From positions 1-64,000 of the forward strand of contig CAYXVF010000013.1 in the NCBI GenBank assembly GCA_964468125.1: a DNA stretch of 64,000 bases, given 5' to 3'. The notes beneath the pieces are model-generated. The model saw nothing but the letters and a program-made list of their open reading frames with translations. It was not told the DNA's origin and did no database searches. This DNA is from CAYXVF01 sp964468125. GTDB lineage: Bacteria > Myxococcota > XYA12-FULL-58-9 > CAYXVF01. Shown here one piece after another: positions 18,786 to 27,450 of the stretch; position 1 is the stretch's first letter; every line of letters begins with the position of its first letter. The position numbers and the translations under genes were made by a program.

Positions 18786-20943
18786 GGCTCTTCAAAAGCT
18801 GACGGACCGCCTTCGGGTTCGCAATGCGGTGCATCGCGTGAGTCGGCTCGCGCCCGACTTTGATCGACATGCCGCCCTCCGGCACCTCGGCGAACATGTC
18901 TTCGTCCGTGCGGTCGTCGCCGATCACCGCCACCATGTCGTAAGGGCCGTGCCCGTCCAAGATGCGTCGCAGCGCAGCGCCTTTTCCGATCCCCTGCGGA
19001 CGGATCTCGACGATCTTGTGGCCGCGCTGAATCTCCACCGGGGCGTTGGCCATGACCTCTCTCAGATGTGCGGCCACATCGCGCGCGAGCCATTCGCCAA
19101 AGCCGGGCAGCGCTTTGCGGTAGTGCCAGACGAGCGTCGCGTTCTTGGTCTCTACAAAAGATCCCGGCAATCGAGAGGTGTAGTCGTCTAAAACTTCACG
19201 TGTGGACTCCATCCAGGACGTGTCCAGACCTTTGGCGAGATCCTCCCACTCACCGGAGAGCTTCCACTTGAGCCCGTGTTCTGCCACGATGGCGACCGGA
19301 AGATCGCCGAGCCAGCTTTCGAGCGTCTCGGGATCGCGACCGGAGCTGATCACCAGGTAGTGCCTGTCCTTTTCCGCCAAGCGGCGCAGGAGCTCGATCA
19401 GCTCGGACGTCGGGGCCGCATCTTCGGGATTGGGACGCAGCTCGCTCAGGGTGCCGTCGTAGTCGAGAACGAGCAAAGCGCGCGCGGCGTCACGAAAACG
19501 CCGACGCAGCTCGCCCTGCCAGAGCCCGCGCTCGGGTGTGGTCTCGGATATGATGTCGTGCGCCAACTCTTCGCCCACTGAATCGAGCGCTTTCAGGTAG
19601 CGGTTCACCCAGCGATGAATGTCATTTTGCCGAACCCTGCGTCGCAGCATCCGCATCCTCTGAGCCCGCTCGGAGGCGCTCGATTCGATGGCCGTCTGCA
19701 TCACAGCGGCGGTGCCATCGATGTCCCAGGGATTGTGCAAAAACGCCTCCCCCATCTCCGCTGCAGCTCCGGCGAACTCGCTCAGAATCAGGACTCCGTC
19801 GTCCGCGACACGGCTCGCCACGTACTCCTTGGCGACGAGGTTCATTCCATCACGAATGGGGGTGACCAGCATCACGTCCGCGGCGCGATACATCGCCACC
19901 AGCTCCTCGGGCGACACGGAGCGATAGAGGTAGTTCACCGGGCTATAGCCCGCGGCCCCGTAGCGGCCGTTGATCGATCCGACGAGTCGATCCACCTCTT
20001 CCTTTAGCTCGATGTAGCTCTGGACCGTCTCCCTCGACGGGACGGCGAGTTGAACGAGGTTGACCTTTCCCTGGAGGTCTTCGCGCAGCTCGAGGAGGCG
20101 CTCGAAGGCACGCAGGCGCAGCGGAATTCCTTTCGTGTAGTCCATCCGGTCGACGCCCAAGATGAGGGTGCGCTCCCGAACGTCTTCCGAGATCTGATGC
20201 ATGCGCTCTTCAATTTTGGGAGAGCGGGCGCGCTTCTGAAACGTCTCCACATCGATGCCCAGGGGGAAGACCCCCACTCGGCTGACAAAATCGCGAGCAT
20301 GCCAGTCCTCGTCGAAGTCCACACCGAGAACCCGACCAAAGCTGGACACTAGGTGTCTGCCGTAATCGTACGTATGGAGGCCGATCAAGTTGGCACCGAG
20401 GATTCCCCGGAGGATTTCGTCGTTCTTCGGAAGGAGGCGGAACACCTCGGAGGATGGAAACGGTATGTGGAGAAAGAACCCGACAGTCGCGTCGGGAATG
20501 CGCTCGCGCAGCATACGCGGCAAGAGCAGGAGTTGATAATCGTGCACCCAGATCTGATCACCAGGCTGATAGTGCTCGACCACCGTGTCCGCAAACGCCG
20601 CGTTGACCCGCTGGTACGCGGCGAAGTCCTCCACGTCGTAGTCCACGGTCTCCATCAGATAGTGGAAGAGCGGCCAGAGGGTGCCGTTCGAGTAACCCTC
20701 GTAGTGTCGGCGAAGGTCTTGCGGATCCGCATTCACCACCACCAGGCGCTGCTCTTCGAGCTGTTGCTCAAAGCCCGGTTCCGGGTTCATGCCGAGCGTT
20801 CCAATCCAAAGACCGTTCCGCGAGTCGTGTATTGGACCGAGTCCCGCCACCAGACCGCCAGAGCTTCGGACGAGCCGGACAGTGTCACCTTCGGTGCGCA
20901 GGGTGACGGGAAGTCGGTTCGAGACGAGCAAGAGCCTAGACAT
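18769..20943 (-). CDS. otsAB: Bifunctional trehalose-6-phosphate synthase/phosphatase
   Basis: A 724-residue fusion. The N-terminal part (about 1-465) is a GT20 trehalose-6-phosphate synthase with LLLVSNRLPVT at the start, the donor-site segment GVDRMDYTKGIPLRL, and TPIRDGMNLVAKEYVA near its end. The C-terminal part (about 490-720) is a HAD-type trehalose-6-phosphatase with LLVLDYDGTLSEL (nucleophile DxDxT) and VIGDDRTDEDMF. Together they make trehalose from UDP-glucose and glucose-6-phosphate, an osmoprotectant. Start MSRLLLVSN at 20943 is preferred to a longer frame because GGGAGGG lies about 10 nt before it. Such fusions are common in several phyla. The 3' end overlaps the convergent FG-GAP gene. 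Confidence 0.93.
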   Translation of the reverse strand: MSRLLLVSNRLPVTLRTEGDTVRLVRSSGGLVAGLGPIHDSRNGLWIGTLGMNPEPGFEQQLEEQRLVVVNADPQDLRRHYEGYSNGTLWPLFHYLMETVDYDVEDFAAYQRVNAAFADTVVEHYQPGDQIWVHDYQLLLLPRMLRERIPDATVGFFLHIPFPSSEVFRLLPKNDEILRGILGANLIGLHTYDYGRHLVSSFGRVLGVDFDEDWHARDFVSRVGVFPLGIDVETFQKRARSPKIEERMHQISEDVRERTLILGVDRMDYTKGIPLRLRAFERLLELREDLQGKVNLVQLAVPSRETVQSYIELKEEVDRLVGSINGRYGAAGYSPVNYLYRSVSPEELVAMYRAADVMLVTPIRDGMNLVAKEYVASRVADDGVLILSEFAGAAAEMGEAFLHNPWDIDGTAAVMQTAIESSASERAQRMRMLRRRVRQNDIHRWVNRYLKALDSVGEELAHDIISETTPERGLWQGELRRRFRDAARALLVLDYDGTLSELRPNPEDAAPTSELIELLRRLAEKDRHYLVISSGRDPETLESWLGDLPVAIVAEHGLKWKLSGEWEDLAKGLDTSWMESTREVLDDYTSRLPGSFVETKNATLVWHYRKALPGFGEWLARDVAAHLREVMANAPVEIQRGHKIVEIRPQGIGKGAALRRILDGHGPYDMVAVIGDDRTDEDMFAEVPEGGMSIKVGREPTHAMHRIANPKAVRQLLKSLIGNS

Positions 20944-21028
20944 GAGACCTACCCTCCCATGCTCCCTCCTTCGGACCAAGTTGCGCAGACCGGTCAGGTG
21001 TGTTCGTTAGGGAGTCGGGAGAAACACC

Positions 21029-21580
21029 ATGAGCGATGACGTGATTCGTGCCCTCCTCGACGGGCCGATTGGACGAGTACTGACCGAAGCCGACGCGACG
21101 GAGATCGCGAGCCTCGGGACCGTGAAGACGCTCGCACACGGGCAACCACTGTTCGCTGCTGGTGCCGATGCGAAAGCCCTCTACGTCGTGATCGACGGCA
21201 GCCTTCAGGTGCTGCTGGGCGCGAGCGACGACGAAACGCCCGTGGCAACGCTCCTACCGGGCCAGCTCGTGGGCGAGCTCGAGGTGATGACGAAGACGTC
21301 GCGTGTGGCGAGCGTTGCCGCCCAGGTAGAGAGCCAGGTGTTGGAGATCCCAGCCGAAGAATTCGATCGACTCTTGAGCGAGAATCGTTCGAGCGCGACG
21401 CGACTCGTCCAAGTGATCGCCAAGACGCTCGCGCGCCGATTGGCCGCGGTCAACCAACGCCTCACGACCCGCGCGAACGAGCCGCCGCCCGACGAAGATC
21501 AGGTCGTGGAGATCGTCGACACTGACGTCACGGTGATCGAAGACGACGACCTCGACGTGCTCGACAAACTCTGGTCTTGA
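21029..21580 (+). CDS. Stand-alone cNMP-binding domain protein
   Basis: A 183-residue protein with one cyclic-nucleotide-binding-type beta-roll (about residues 20-140), including the Gly-rich turns HGQPLFAAGADAKALYVVIDG and LLPGQLVGELEVM. There is no helix-turn-helix; the C-terminal 45 residues are acidic (VVEIVDTDVTVIEDDD). It therefore probably senses a ligand or mediates interaction and does not bind DNA. The typical PxGxxSGE phosphate-binding cassette is replaced by LVGELEV, with the arginine missing, so cyclic nucleotide binding is uncertain. A similar stand-alone protein is encoded at 26904-27407. Confidence 0.75.
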   Translation: MSDDVIRALLDGPIGRVLTEADATEIASLGTVKTLAHGQPLFAAGADAKALYVVIDGSLQVLLGASDDETPVATLLPGQLVGELEVMTKTSRVASVAAQVESQVLEIPAEEFDRLLSENRSSATRLVQVIAKTLARRLAAVNQRLTTRANEPPPDEDQVVEIVDTDVTVIEDDDLDVLDKLWS

Positions 21581-21581
21581 T

Positions 21582-21959
21582 TCATTGACCGAAGAGAGTG
21601 GCGCCGCTGACTGGCACTCCGCGATCGCGGAGAAACTGACCGAGCTGCTGCATTTGCTCCGGCGGAAGGTTCACGATCCGAAAGGCGATCCCCGGCCGGC
21701 TCTCCGAATACTGCTCCGGACGGTAAGCGTTGACCCGAACGACCTCCGCTTCGATCTCGAAGGGTAGGGCCTCGTCTTCTGGAACGTCCGGAACGAGAGT
21801 GACGCGCACACCGATCGAGAGCTCGTGAGAAGTCTCCACGAAGATCCCGGACTCGGACATGTCCACGACGGGACCCGACCAGAAAGCGCCGTCTACATCG
21901 TAGATGACATTCAGGTTCGCGACCGCGTAACGGGGGGCTCGGGATTTTTCGTCGTTCAT
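21582..21959 (-). CDS. PilZ domain protein
   Basis: A 125-residue single-domain protein. The start SRAPRYAVANLNVIYDV corresponds to the RxxxR region of PilZ, although the first basic residues are spaced slightly differently, and GPVVDMSESGIFVET supplies the D/NxSxxG signature. These are the two elements that bind c-di-GMP in PilZ proteins. A short helical C-terminus follows. It lies 9 bp downstream of kdsD on the same strand, so it is probably co-transcribed with it. It could regulate envelope polysaccharide or motility; the partner is unknown. Confidence 0.8.
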   Translation of the reverse strand: MNDEKSRAPRYAVANLNVIYDVDGAFWSGPVVDMSESGIFVETSHELSIGVRVTLVPDVPEDEALPFEIEAEVVRVNAYRPEQYSESRPGIAFRIVNLPPEQMQQLGQFLRDRGVPVSGATLFGQ

Positions 21960-21968
21960 GACTCTCCG

Positions 21969-22988
21969 TCACATGATACGCGCGCTCAGCAGATCCTGCA
22001 CGTCCAGGAATCCAACTGAGCGGCCATCTCCGTCGATCACCGGCACCTGGTCGATTTTGTGCTCGCGCATGAGTGCAGCGGCCTCCACCACGAGCTGCTC
22101 GGGACGCACGGCTTTCGGGTTGCGATGCATGACGTCCACCACCGGCGTGGCGATGGCGAAATGGTCCTCCTCCAGGAGACGCCGGAGGTCGCCGTCCGTG
22201 AAGAAACCCGTCACGCGCCCCTCGCCGTCTAGCACCGTCGTGGCACCGGGTCGCCCGGGGGTACAGGTCATGACGTGGAGAACCTCGCGCAGGGTCTGAC
22301 TCTCTTCGACCGTCGGGTTCTGGTCACCGCGACGCATCACCTCGTAGACCTTCATGAGCTTGCGGCCGAGGCTTCCGCCCGGATGAAAACGCGCATACTC
22401 CTCCGGTCCGAACCCACGACACTCAAAGAGGCAGAGGGCGAGCGCATCACCGAGGGCCATCATCGTCGTGGTGCTCACCGTAGGCACGAGTCCGAGCGAC
22501 CCCGCCTCGGTCAGCTCCCCGATCGACAAGGTCACGTCCGCGTGGCGAGCCAAGGAGGACGACGGATCTCCCACCATCGCGACGAGCTTTGCACCGATGT
22601 CTCGCACCGGGCGCACCAATCGCACCGTCTCCTGCGACTCACCGCTGTTCGAGAGGGCGAGGACCACATCCCGAGGGCTCAAGCGACCGAGGTCCCCGTG
22701 GGAGGCTTCTGCGGCGTGGAGAAACAGCGACGGCGTCCCGGTGGAAGCGAGGGTGGCGGAGATCTTCTGCCCGACCAATCCGCTCTTGCCCATGCCGGTG
22801 ACCACCACCATGCCGTCGCACTCGAGCATCAAGCGCAGTGCCGCCACGAAGCTCGCATCGAGGCGTTGCGTGAGGGCGCCGACGGCGGCGCTCTCGAGCT
22901 CCAGGAGATGCTTCGCCTCGGAAAGCGCCTCTTCCACGTCGAGCTGGCCGAGGCGTGCCGGGTGTTTCATGAGTTTGTCGCTCGCCAC
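21969..22988 (-). CDS. kdsD: Arabinose-5-phosphate isomerase (KdsD/GutQ/KpsF family)
   Basis: A 339-residue protein with an N-terminal SIS sugar-isomerase domain (GMGKSGLVGQKISATLASTG, EASHGDLG, SNSGESQET) and two C-terminal CBS domains (about residues 205-339, VMRRGDQNP to the end). The reaction is ribulose-5-phosphate to arabinose-5-phosphate, the first step of Kdo synthesis for lipopolysaccharide. Start is GTG at 22988, with an ATG at 22970 as alternative. The usual kds/lpt neighbours are absent; a PilZ gene follows on the same strand. Confidence 0.9.
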   Translation of the reverse strand: MASDKLMKHPARLGQLDVEEALSEAKHLLELESAAVGALTQRLDASFVAALRLMLECDGMVVVTGMGKSGLVGQKISATLASTGTPSLFLHAAEASHGDLGRLSPRDVVLALSNSGESQETVRLVRPVRDIGAKLVAMVGDPSSSLARHADVTLSIGELTEAGSLGLVPTVSTTTMMALGDALALCLFECRGFGPEEYARFHPGGSLGRKLMKVYEVMRRGDQNPTVEESQTLREVLHVMTCTPGRPGATTVLDGEGRVTGFFTDGDLRRLLEEDHFAIATPVVDVMHRNPKAVRPEQLVVEAAALMREHKIDQVPVIDGDGRSVGFLDVQDLLSARIM

Positions 22989-23037
22989 GGACCCGGTGTA
23001 TCAGCCGAGGCAGGCTTTTTGAAGCGCGGAGGCACGG

Positions 23038-24618
23038 ATGTCGATTCGGGAAAATGACGGCGAAATTGCGGCGCTCGGCCGCAAGAACCTGGAATCGGTC
23101 GTCCGTGTGGACAGCCAGAGCGACGAGCGCTCCGCGACGATCCCGAGCAGCGAAGGGCAGCGGGAGCTCTCCCAGCAACTCCGCACCTTCTTCTCCGAGT
23201 GCGGCGCGGAGGTCTCAGTCGACGAGAACGCGAACGTGGTCGCTAGGCTCGCCGGACGTGGCGCGGGAGCGGATGGGCCGCCTGTGGCGCTCATGGTTCA
23301 TCTCGATACGGCACGAGGAAGCGAAGCGGTACCCACCCTCGAACTCCTTCCTCGCTGGGATGGCTCCCGCATCCCCTATCCTGCCAATGAACGGCTGCAG
23401 GTGGATATCGAGACCTACCCGGCGACACGGACCTACCTCGGGCACGATCTGCTTTACGGACCCGGCAGAGCGCCCATGGGCCTCGACGACAAGCTCGGCC
23501 TCGCTCACATGATGACCTTGGCCGAGCTGTTGAAGAGCAATCCGGAGGTGCCGCACCCGCCACTTCTTCTGGTAGGGCGCCCGGACGAAGAGATCGGCCG
23601 CATGGAGGCGGTGGAGGGCCTCGCGAAGTTGTTCAGTGAGGAGGGCGTGGCCTTTGGCTACACGCTGGACGGGATTCTCCCCTTTGAGGTCAACGTGGAG
23701 AACTTCAACGCGTCCGGGGCTTCCATGGTGTTCACCCACGAGGCCCCCGCAGCAAGGTACCCGATCGGCGTCGCGCTCCACATCGGCGGCGTCAACACCC
23801 ACGGCTGTACCGCCAAGGAAGAGGGATATCGCTCGGCGACGCGCCTCGCCGCGGAAATCGTCGTTCGAATGGAGGACGAGGGTTTGCTGCCGGACGCCCT
23901 CTTGCCCGCCTCCTTTACCTCGAACTTAGCCACTGAATGTAATGGCGTGCTCGAAATGATGGCGCGCGATGAAGACGCGCGTGCTGCTCTGGTCCGCGTC
24001 GCGCAGGCGGTATTCGACCCGCACATTCCGCGCGGTGCGTCACTCGCCTTTGCTTCCGTCGAGGTCGAGAACCCGGACGGCGCGGTCCTGCGCATGCTGC
24101 ACTTCGTCCGCGACTTCTACCGTTCGAGCCCTGGTTTTGTGCTGGCGGCGGAAGACTCGGAGGGCTTTGAGGGCTACTCGAACCTCTATCGTGCGCTTCC
24201 GACGAACGGCGGGCTCCGCGTAGACGCGCGCCTGAGAGATTTTGACCCGGAGGTTCTCGAGCAACGAGTGCGACACCTGCGCGAGCTCGCGGAGCGCCAC
24301 GGTGCCGTCGACGTCCGAATCCAGCCCCAGTACGTCAACATGGGCCCGCGCCTGCGCCGACACCCGGAGCTGGTGGACTTTGCGCGAAAGGCCGGGGACG
24401 CGGTGGGGCGACACTGCGAGGTCCGTCCGATCCGGGGCGGCACGGGCGTCGACCCCTTTCTCGACCGCGGCATTCCGGTTGCCAACCTCGGAACCGGCTA
24501 TTTCGCCCTGGAGAGCGAAAAGGAGTTCACGTCGATGCAGATGCTCGCGGGCCACGGTCGCTGGCTCGTCGAGCTGGTCCGAGTCATCGCCGCGGGGCCC
24601 GCAAACCGTAGACAATAG
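23038..24618 (+). CDS. M20-family metallopeptidase (PepT-like)
   Basis: A 526-residue protein with the dinuclear-zinc peptidase motifs of family M20: ALMVHLDTARG, GLDDKLGLAHM, the catalytic GRPDEEIGRM, and C-terminal GGTGVDPFLDRG and LGTGYFALESEKEF. It is about 100 residues longer than peptidase T, mainly in the inserted lid domain. Members remove N-terminal residues from small peptides or hydrolyse related amides in the cytoplasm; the exact substrate is not deducible. A GGAGG sequence lies 6 nt before ATG 23038. Confidence 0.85.
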   Translation: MSIRENDGEIAALGRKNLESVVRVDSQSDERSATIPSSEGQRELSQQLRTFFSECGAEVSVDENANVVARLAGRGAGADGPPVALMVHLDTARGSEAVPTLELLPRWDGSRIPYPANERLQVDIETYPATRTYLGHDLLYGPGRAPMGLDDKLGLAHMMTLAELLKSNPEVPHPPLLLVGRPDEEIGRMEAVEGLAKLFSEEGVAFGYTLDGILPFEVNVENFNASGASMVFTHEAPAARYPIGVALHIGGVNTHGCTAKEEGYRSATRLAAEIVVRMEDEGLLPDALLPASFTSNLATECNGVLEMMARDEDARAALVRVAQAVFDPHIPRGASLAFASVEVENPDGAVLRMLHFVRDFYRSSPGFVLAAEDSEGFEGYSNLYRALPTNGGLRVDARLRDFDPEVLEQRVRHLRELAERHGAVDVRIQPQYVNMGPRLRRHPELVDFARKAGDAVGRHCEVRPIRGGTGVDPFLDRGIPVANLGTGYFALESEKEFTSMQMLAGHGRWLVELVRVIAAGPANRRQ

Positions 24619-24718
24619 TCTACGGCCTGTGCTAGTGCTTGCGACTGCGCACGGGAGCCGCAAGCTAGGAGGGCGCCTCGACGAACGGGGCGGCCGAAAA
24701 AGACCTGCGGGCGCACAG

Positions 24719-25864
24719 ATGGACGAACCGAAAAGTCTCGAGAGGATTCTGACTCCGGTCTCGGTACCCCCCGAGGAGCCCGGGCGCCCGACCGTTGCCC
24801 CCGATCCTGCGCGGGTCGCAGTCCTCCTGAACAAGAACGCGCGCCGCGTGACGGACAAGCTCGCCGACAAGATGGAGCGAGTGGTGGGCCGGGACAATCT
24901 GTACTACTCACGCTCCCTCGAAGAAGCGGAATCGTTCAGCCGAGAGATCGTCAGCCGCGGTTATGGCACCGTCGTGTGCGGCGGCGGCGACGGCACCCTC
25001 GTCCAAACGGTGAACCTGATTCAGCAGCACGTGCGCAAGAGCAATGCGTGGCGCGCGGAGCGCTCGCGGCGAACGGGCGAGGAGCAGAGCAACATAGGAA
25101 CGCCGCGGTTCGCCTTCCTGCGTCTCGGCACCGGCAACGCGGTCAGCGACCTCGTCGGCTCTACGGATCCGATCGCCGACCTCAAGCGCGTGGTGGACCT
25201 GATGCCGAGCCGGACCCAGTCGATTCCGATGCTGACCAACGGCGAGGAGCGCTTCTTCTTCGCCGGCCTCGGCAACGATTCTCTCATTCTAGACGACTAT
25301 CACTGGCTCAAAGAACGCACGCACCATCCGCTGCTGAAGCCGTTCGTGCACGGCGTGAGCGGCTATTTGGCGGCAGGGCTGCTGCGGACCTTTCCGCGCG
25401 TCCTGTTCGGTCGCAACGTTCGGCCGGAGGTCCGGGTGAAAACCCTGGGACGGGGCTACTACGTCGACCCGCGGCGCGGGGACTTTGCTGAAGAGCTCGA
25501 GCCGGGGACGGTCGTCTTCGAGGGGCCCGCGAGCTTCGTCGGTGCCGCGACGATTCCGTACTTCGGATATCGATTCAAAGCGTTCCCGTTCGCGCGGATC
25601 ATGCCGAAAATGATGAATCTCCGGGTCTCCACCATCAAGCCGCTCTCCGCCGTATGCCATCTGCGGGGCATGTGGCGCGGCACCTACCGACACCCGAAGA
25701 AGTTCCTCGATTTCATGGTCGAGGCGTTTCAGGTGGAGCTCGCGCGCCCGTTCCCGTGGGAACACTCCGGAGATACCCAGGGTCCCACCGACGAGCTCTT
25801 CCTGCAGGTCGCTCCGGAGCCGCTCGAGTTGGTGGATTTTCACGGCGCACGGCCATTTTCCTGA
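24719..25864 (+). CDS. Diacylglycerol kinase/lipid kinase catalytic domain protein
   Basis: A 381-residue protein from ATG 24719. It has the DAGK nucleotide-binding signature VVCGGGDGTLVQTVNLI and downstream LRLGTGNAVSD, placing it in the YegS/diacylglycerol kinase family. Lipid kinases of this type phosphorylate diacylglycerol, sphingoid bases or related lipids at the inner membrane; the substrate is unclear. A longer frame reaches back into the peptidase gene and is rejected; no strong ribosome-binding site marks the start and a GTG near 24629 is an alternative. Confidence 0.75.
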   Translation: MDEPKSLERILTPVSVPPEEPGRPTVAPDPARVAVLLNKNARRVTDKLADKMERVVGRDNLYYSRSLEEAESFSREIVSRGYGTVVCGGGDGTLVQTVNLIQQHVRKSNAWRAERSRRTGEEQSNIGTPRFAFLRLGTGNAVSDLVGSTDPIADLKRVVDLMPSRTQSIPMLTNGEERFFFAGLGNDSLILDDYHWLKERTHHPLLKPFVHGVSGYLAAGLLRTFPRVLFGRNVRPEVRVKTLGRGYYVDPRRGDFAEELEPGTVVFEGPASFVGAATIPYFGYRFKAFPFARIMPKMMNLRVSTIKPLSAVCHLRGMWRGTYRHPKKFLDFMVEAFQVELARPFPWEHSGDTQGPTDELFLQVAPEPLELVDFHGARPFS

Positions 25865-25977
25865 GCCGACCCGGCATTGTGGGATCGGGGATCGCGTTGT
25901 AGGATCGACGAAGCTCAGCGCTTCGAACCCAACTCGAACTGCAGGGGCTGAAGGCGCGCCCCAGAGTGACCACGTTG

Positions 25978-26907
25978 ATGAAGAGACTCGCGATACTGCT
26001 CGGGGCCCTGGCCCTCCTCACCGCCGCCCCCGCCCTCGCATCCGATGGCCCCTTCCCCGTTCCGAAACAGATCGAAGGGCGCGTGTGGTTTTGGGAGCAG
26101 ATCTTCGGACGCTACGAAAGCGACCAGGCGGTCCTGCACGACCGAGAGGACCCGGAGATCGTCTGGCAGGTGATCGACCTTCCATCGCACCCGAACACGA
26201 CGCGTGAGAAGAATCTGCGGCGCGCCGCGGTCAATTCGGCGCTCGCCGATCTTCGCGTCCGCCTAACCCAACTCGAAAAAAACCCCAAGCCTCGGGATGA
26301 GATCGACCGGAAGCTCCTGGACGTCGCGGGTGGTGACCCGAAGCTGCTCGACGGCGCGGCGAGTCGTGTGCGTTCTCAAACCGGCGTCGCGGACAAGTTT
26401 CGTGCGGGAGTCGCGCGCTCCAAGAAACACCTTCGGCTCATCCATACCGCTCTCGACGCCGAGGGCGTTCCGCGCGAGCTCGCCGCCTTGCCCTTTGTCG
26501 AGTCGATGTTCACTCCGACCGCCCGCTCCCACGCCGGCGCTGCAGGTCTCTGGCAGCTGATGCCGGCCACAGCCCGGGGCCTGGGGCTCAGAGTCACCCG
26601 CGCCCGTGATGATCGGCTAGATGTCGCCAAGGCCACCAAGGCGGCCGCGCGCATGCTCCGCGACAACTACCGCATGCTCGGTAATTGGCCCCTCGCGATC
26701 ACCGGATACAACCACGGGCCCTACGGAGTGAAGCGCGCCACGCAGCAACTCAAGACCGAGGACCTGGGCGAGCTGATCGATCGCTACGAAAAATCGACCT
26801 GGGGCTTCGCATCGAAGAATTTTTACGCGGAGTTCGTCGCGGCGTCGCGGATCTTCGAGCGAGCGATGTCCGCACAGGCCGACGAAATTGCGAGGGGGGA
26901 ACCATGA
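25978..26907 (+). CDS. Secreted lytic transglycosylase (SLT domain)
   Basis: A 309-residue protein with a clear signal peptide (MKRLAILLGALALLTAAPALA). The C-terminal domain is a lysozyme-like transglycosylase: PFVESMFTPTARSHAGAAGLW carries the catalytic Glu in VESMF, followed by QLMPATARGLGL and later ITGYNHGPYG. This arrangement matches MltD-like peptidoglycan lytic enzymes that cleave glycan strands to 1,6-anhydro products. No LysM domains are present. Start at ATG 25978; GTG 25966 is possible. Its stop overlaps the next start (ATGA) and a penicillin-binding protein follows, giving a wall-metabolism cluster. Confidence 0.85.
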   Translation: MKRLAILLGALALLTAAPALASDGPFPVPKQIEGRVWFWEQIFGRYESDQAVLHDREDPEIVWQVIDLPSHPNTTREKNLRRAAVNSALADLRVRLTQLEKNPKPRDEIDRKLLDVAGGDPKLLDGAASRVRSQTGVADKFRAGVARSKKHLRLIHTALDAEGVPRELAALPFVESMFTPTARSHAGAAGLWQLMPATARGLGLRVTRARDDRLDVAKATKAAARMLRDNYRMLGNWPLAITGYNHGPYGVKRATQQLKTEDLGELIDRYEKSTWGFASKNFYAEFVAASRIFERAMSAQADEIARGEP

Positions 26908-27407
26908 TCGGTGCATTCAAAGACCATCCACTGGTCGAAGGGTTCAGTGAGGCGGAGCTCGAAGAATTGGGCAACGCACTGACCGAGCGGACCTTCGACC
27001 CTTCCTCGAAAATCTTCGAGGAGGGCATGACCACCGCGGGATTGGCGCTTCTCGGCGAAGGCGTGGTGGAGGTTCGGAAACAAACGGACCACGGCCGTCC
27101 CCATACGATCGCGACGATCAGTGCTCAGACCGTGCTGGGCGAGGTGGAGTTTCTGAGCGGCTCCCGCGCCACCGCGACCGTCGAGGCAAAAACCGCCGCA
27201 AAGGCAGCAGTGCTGCCCCGCGAAGAGTTTCAGCGCTGGCTGGACGCGGGGAACATCTGTGGCGCAAAGCTCGCCTTCAACATCGGTCGGGTTTTGGCAC
27301 GGCGCTTGGAAGAGACCAATCTCGCATTGGTCAAACTCGTGAAGCCCGAAGCGGTGCGCGAGTTTGAAGCCTTCCGCGACAAGCTGGTCACGGAATGGAA
27401 CTTCTGA
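26904..27407 (+). CDS. Stand-alone cNMP-binding domain protein
   Basis: A 167-residue protein with a cyclic-nucleotide-binding-type beta-roll: LTERTFDPSSKIFEEG, GLALLGEGVVEVRK and VLGEVEFLSGSRATATVEA. The VLGEVEFLSGSRATATV segment aligns with the phosphate-binding cassette, with an Arg followed by Ala-Thr, so ligand binding is plausible. It has no DNA-binding domain; a coiled helix closes the chain. Start overlaps the stop of the transglycosylase gene by 4 nt (ATGA), so the two are translationally coupled, which suggests a role in regulating cell-wall enzymes. That link is inference. Confidence 0.75.
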   Translation: MIGAFKDHPLVEGFSEAELEELGNALTERTFDPSSKIFEEGMTTAGLALLGEGVVEVRKQTDHGRPHTIATISAQTVLGEVEFLSGSRATATVEAKTAAKAAVLPREEFQRWLDAGNICGAKLAFNIGRVLARRLEETNLALVKLVKPEAVREFEAFRDKLVTEWNF

Positions 27408-27450
27408 GGATTCGTATGAGCGCCCCGGCGCCAGCTAGCAGCAGTTTTTC

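Noticed and set aside
24242..24718. Upstream extension of the lipid-kinase frame
   Set aside because: It overlaps the end of the M20 peptidase in another frame and looks random (Arg/Ser-rich).
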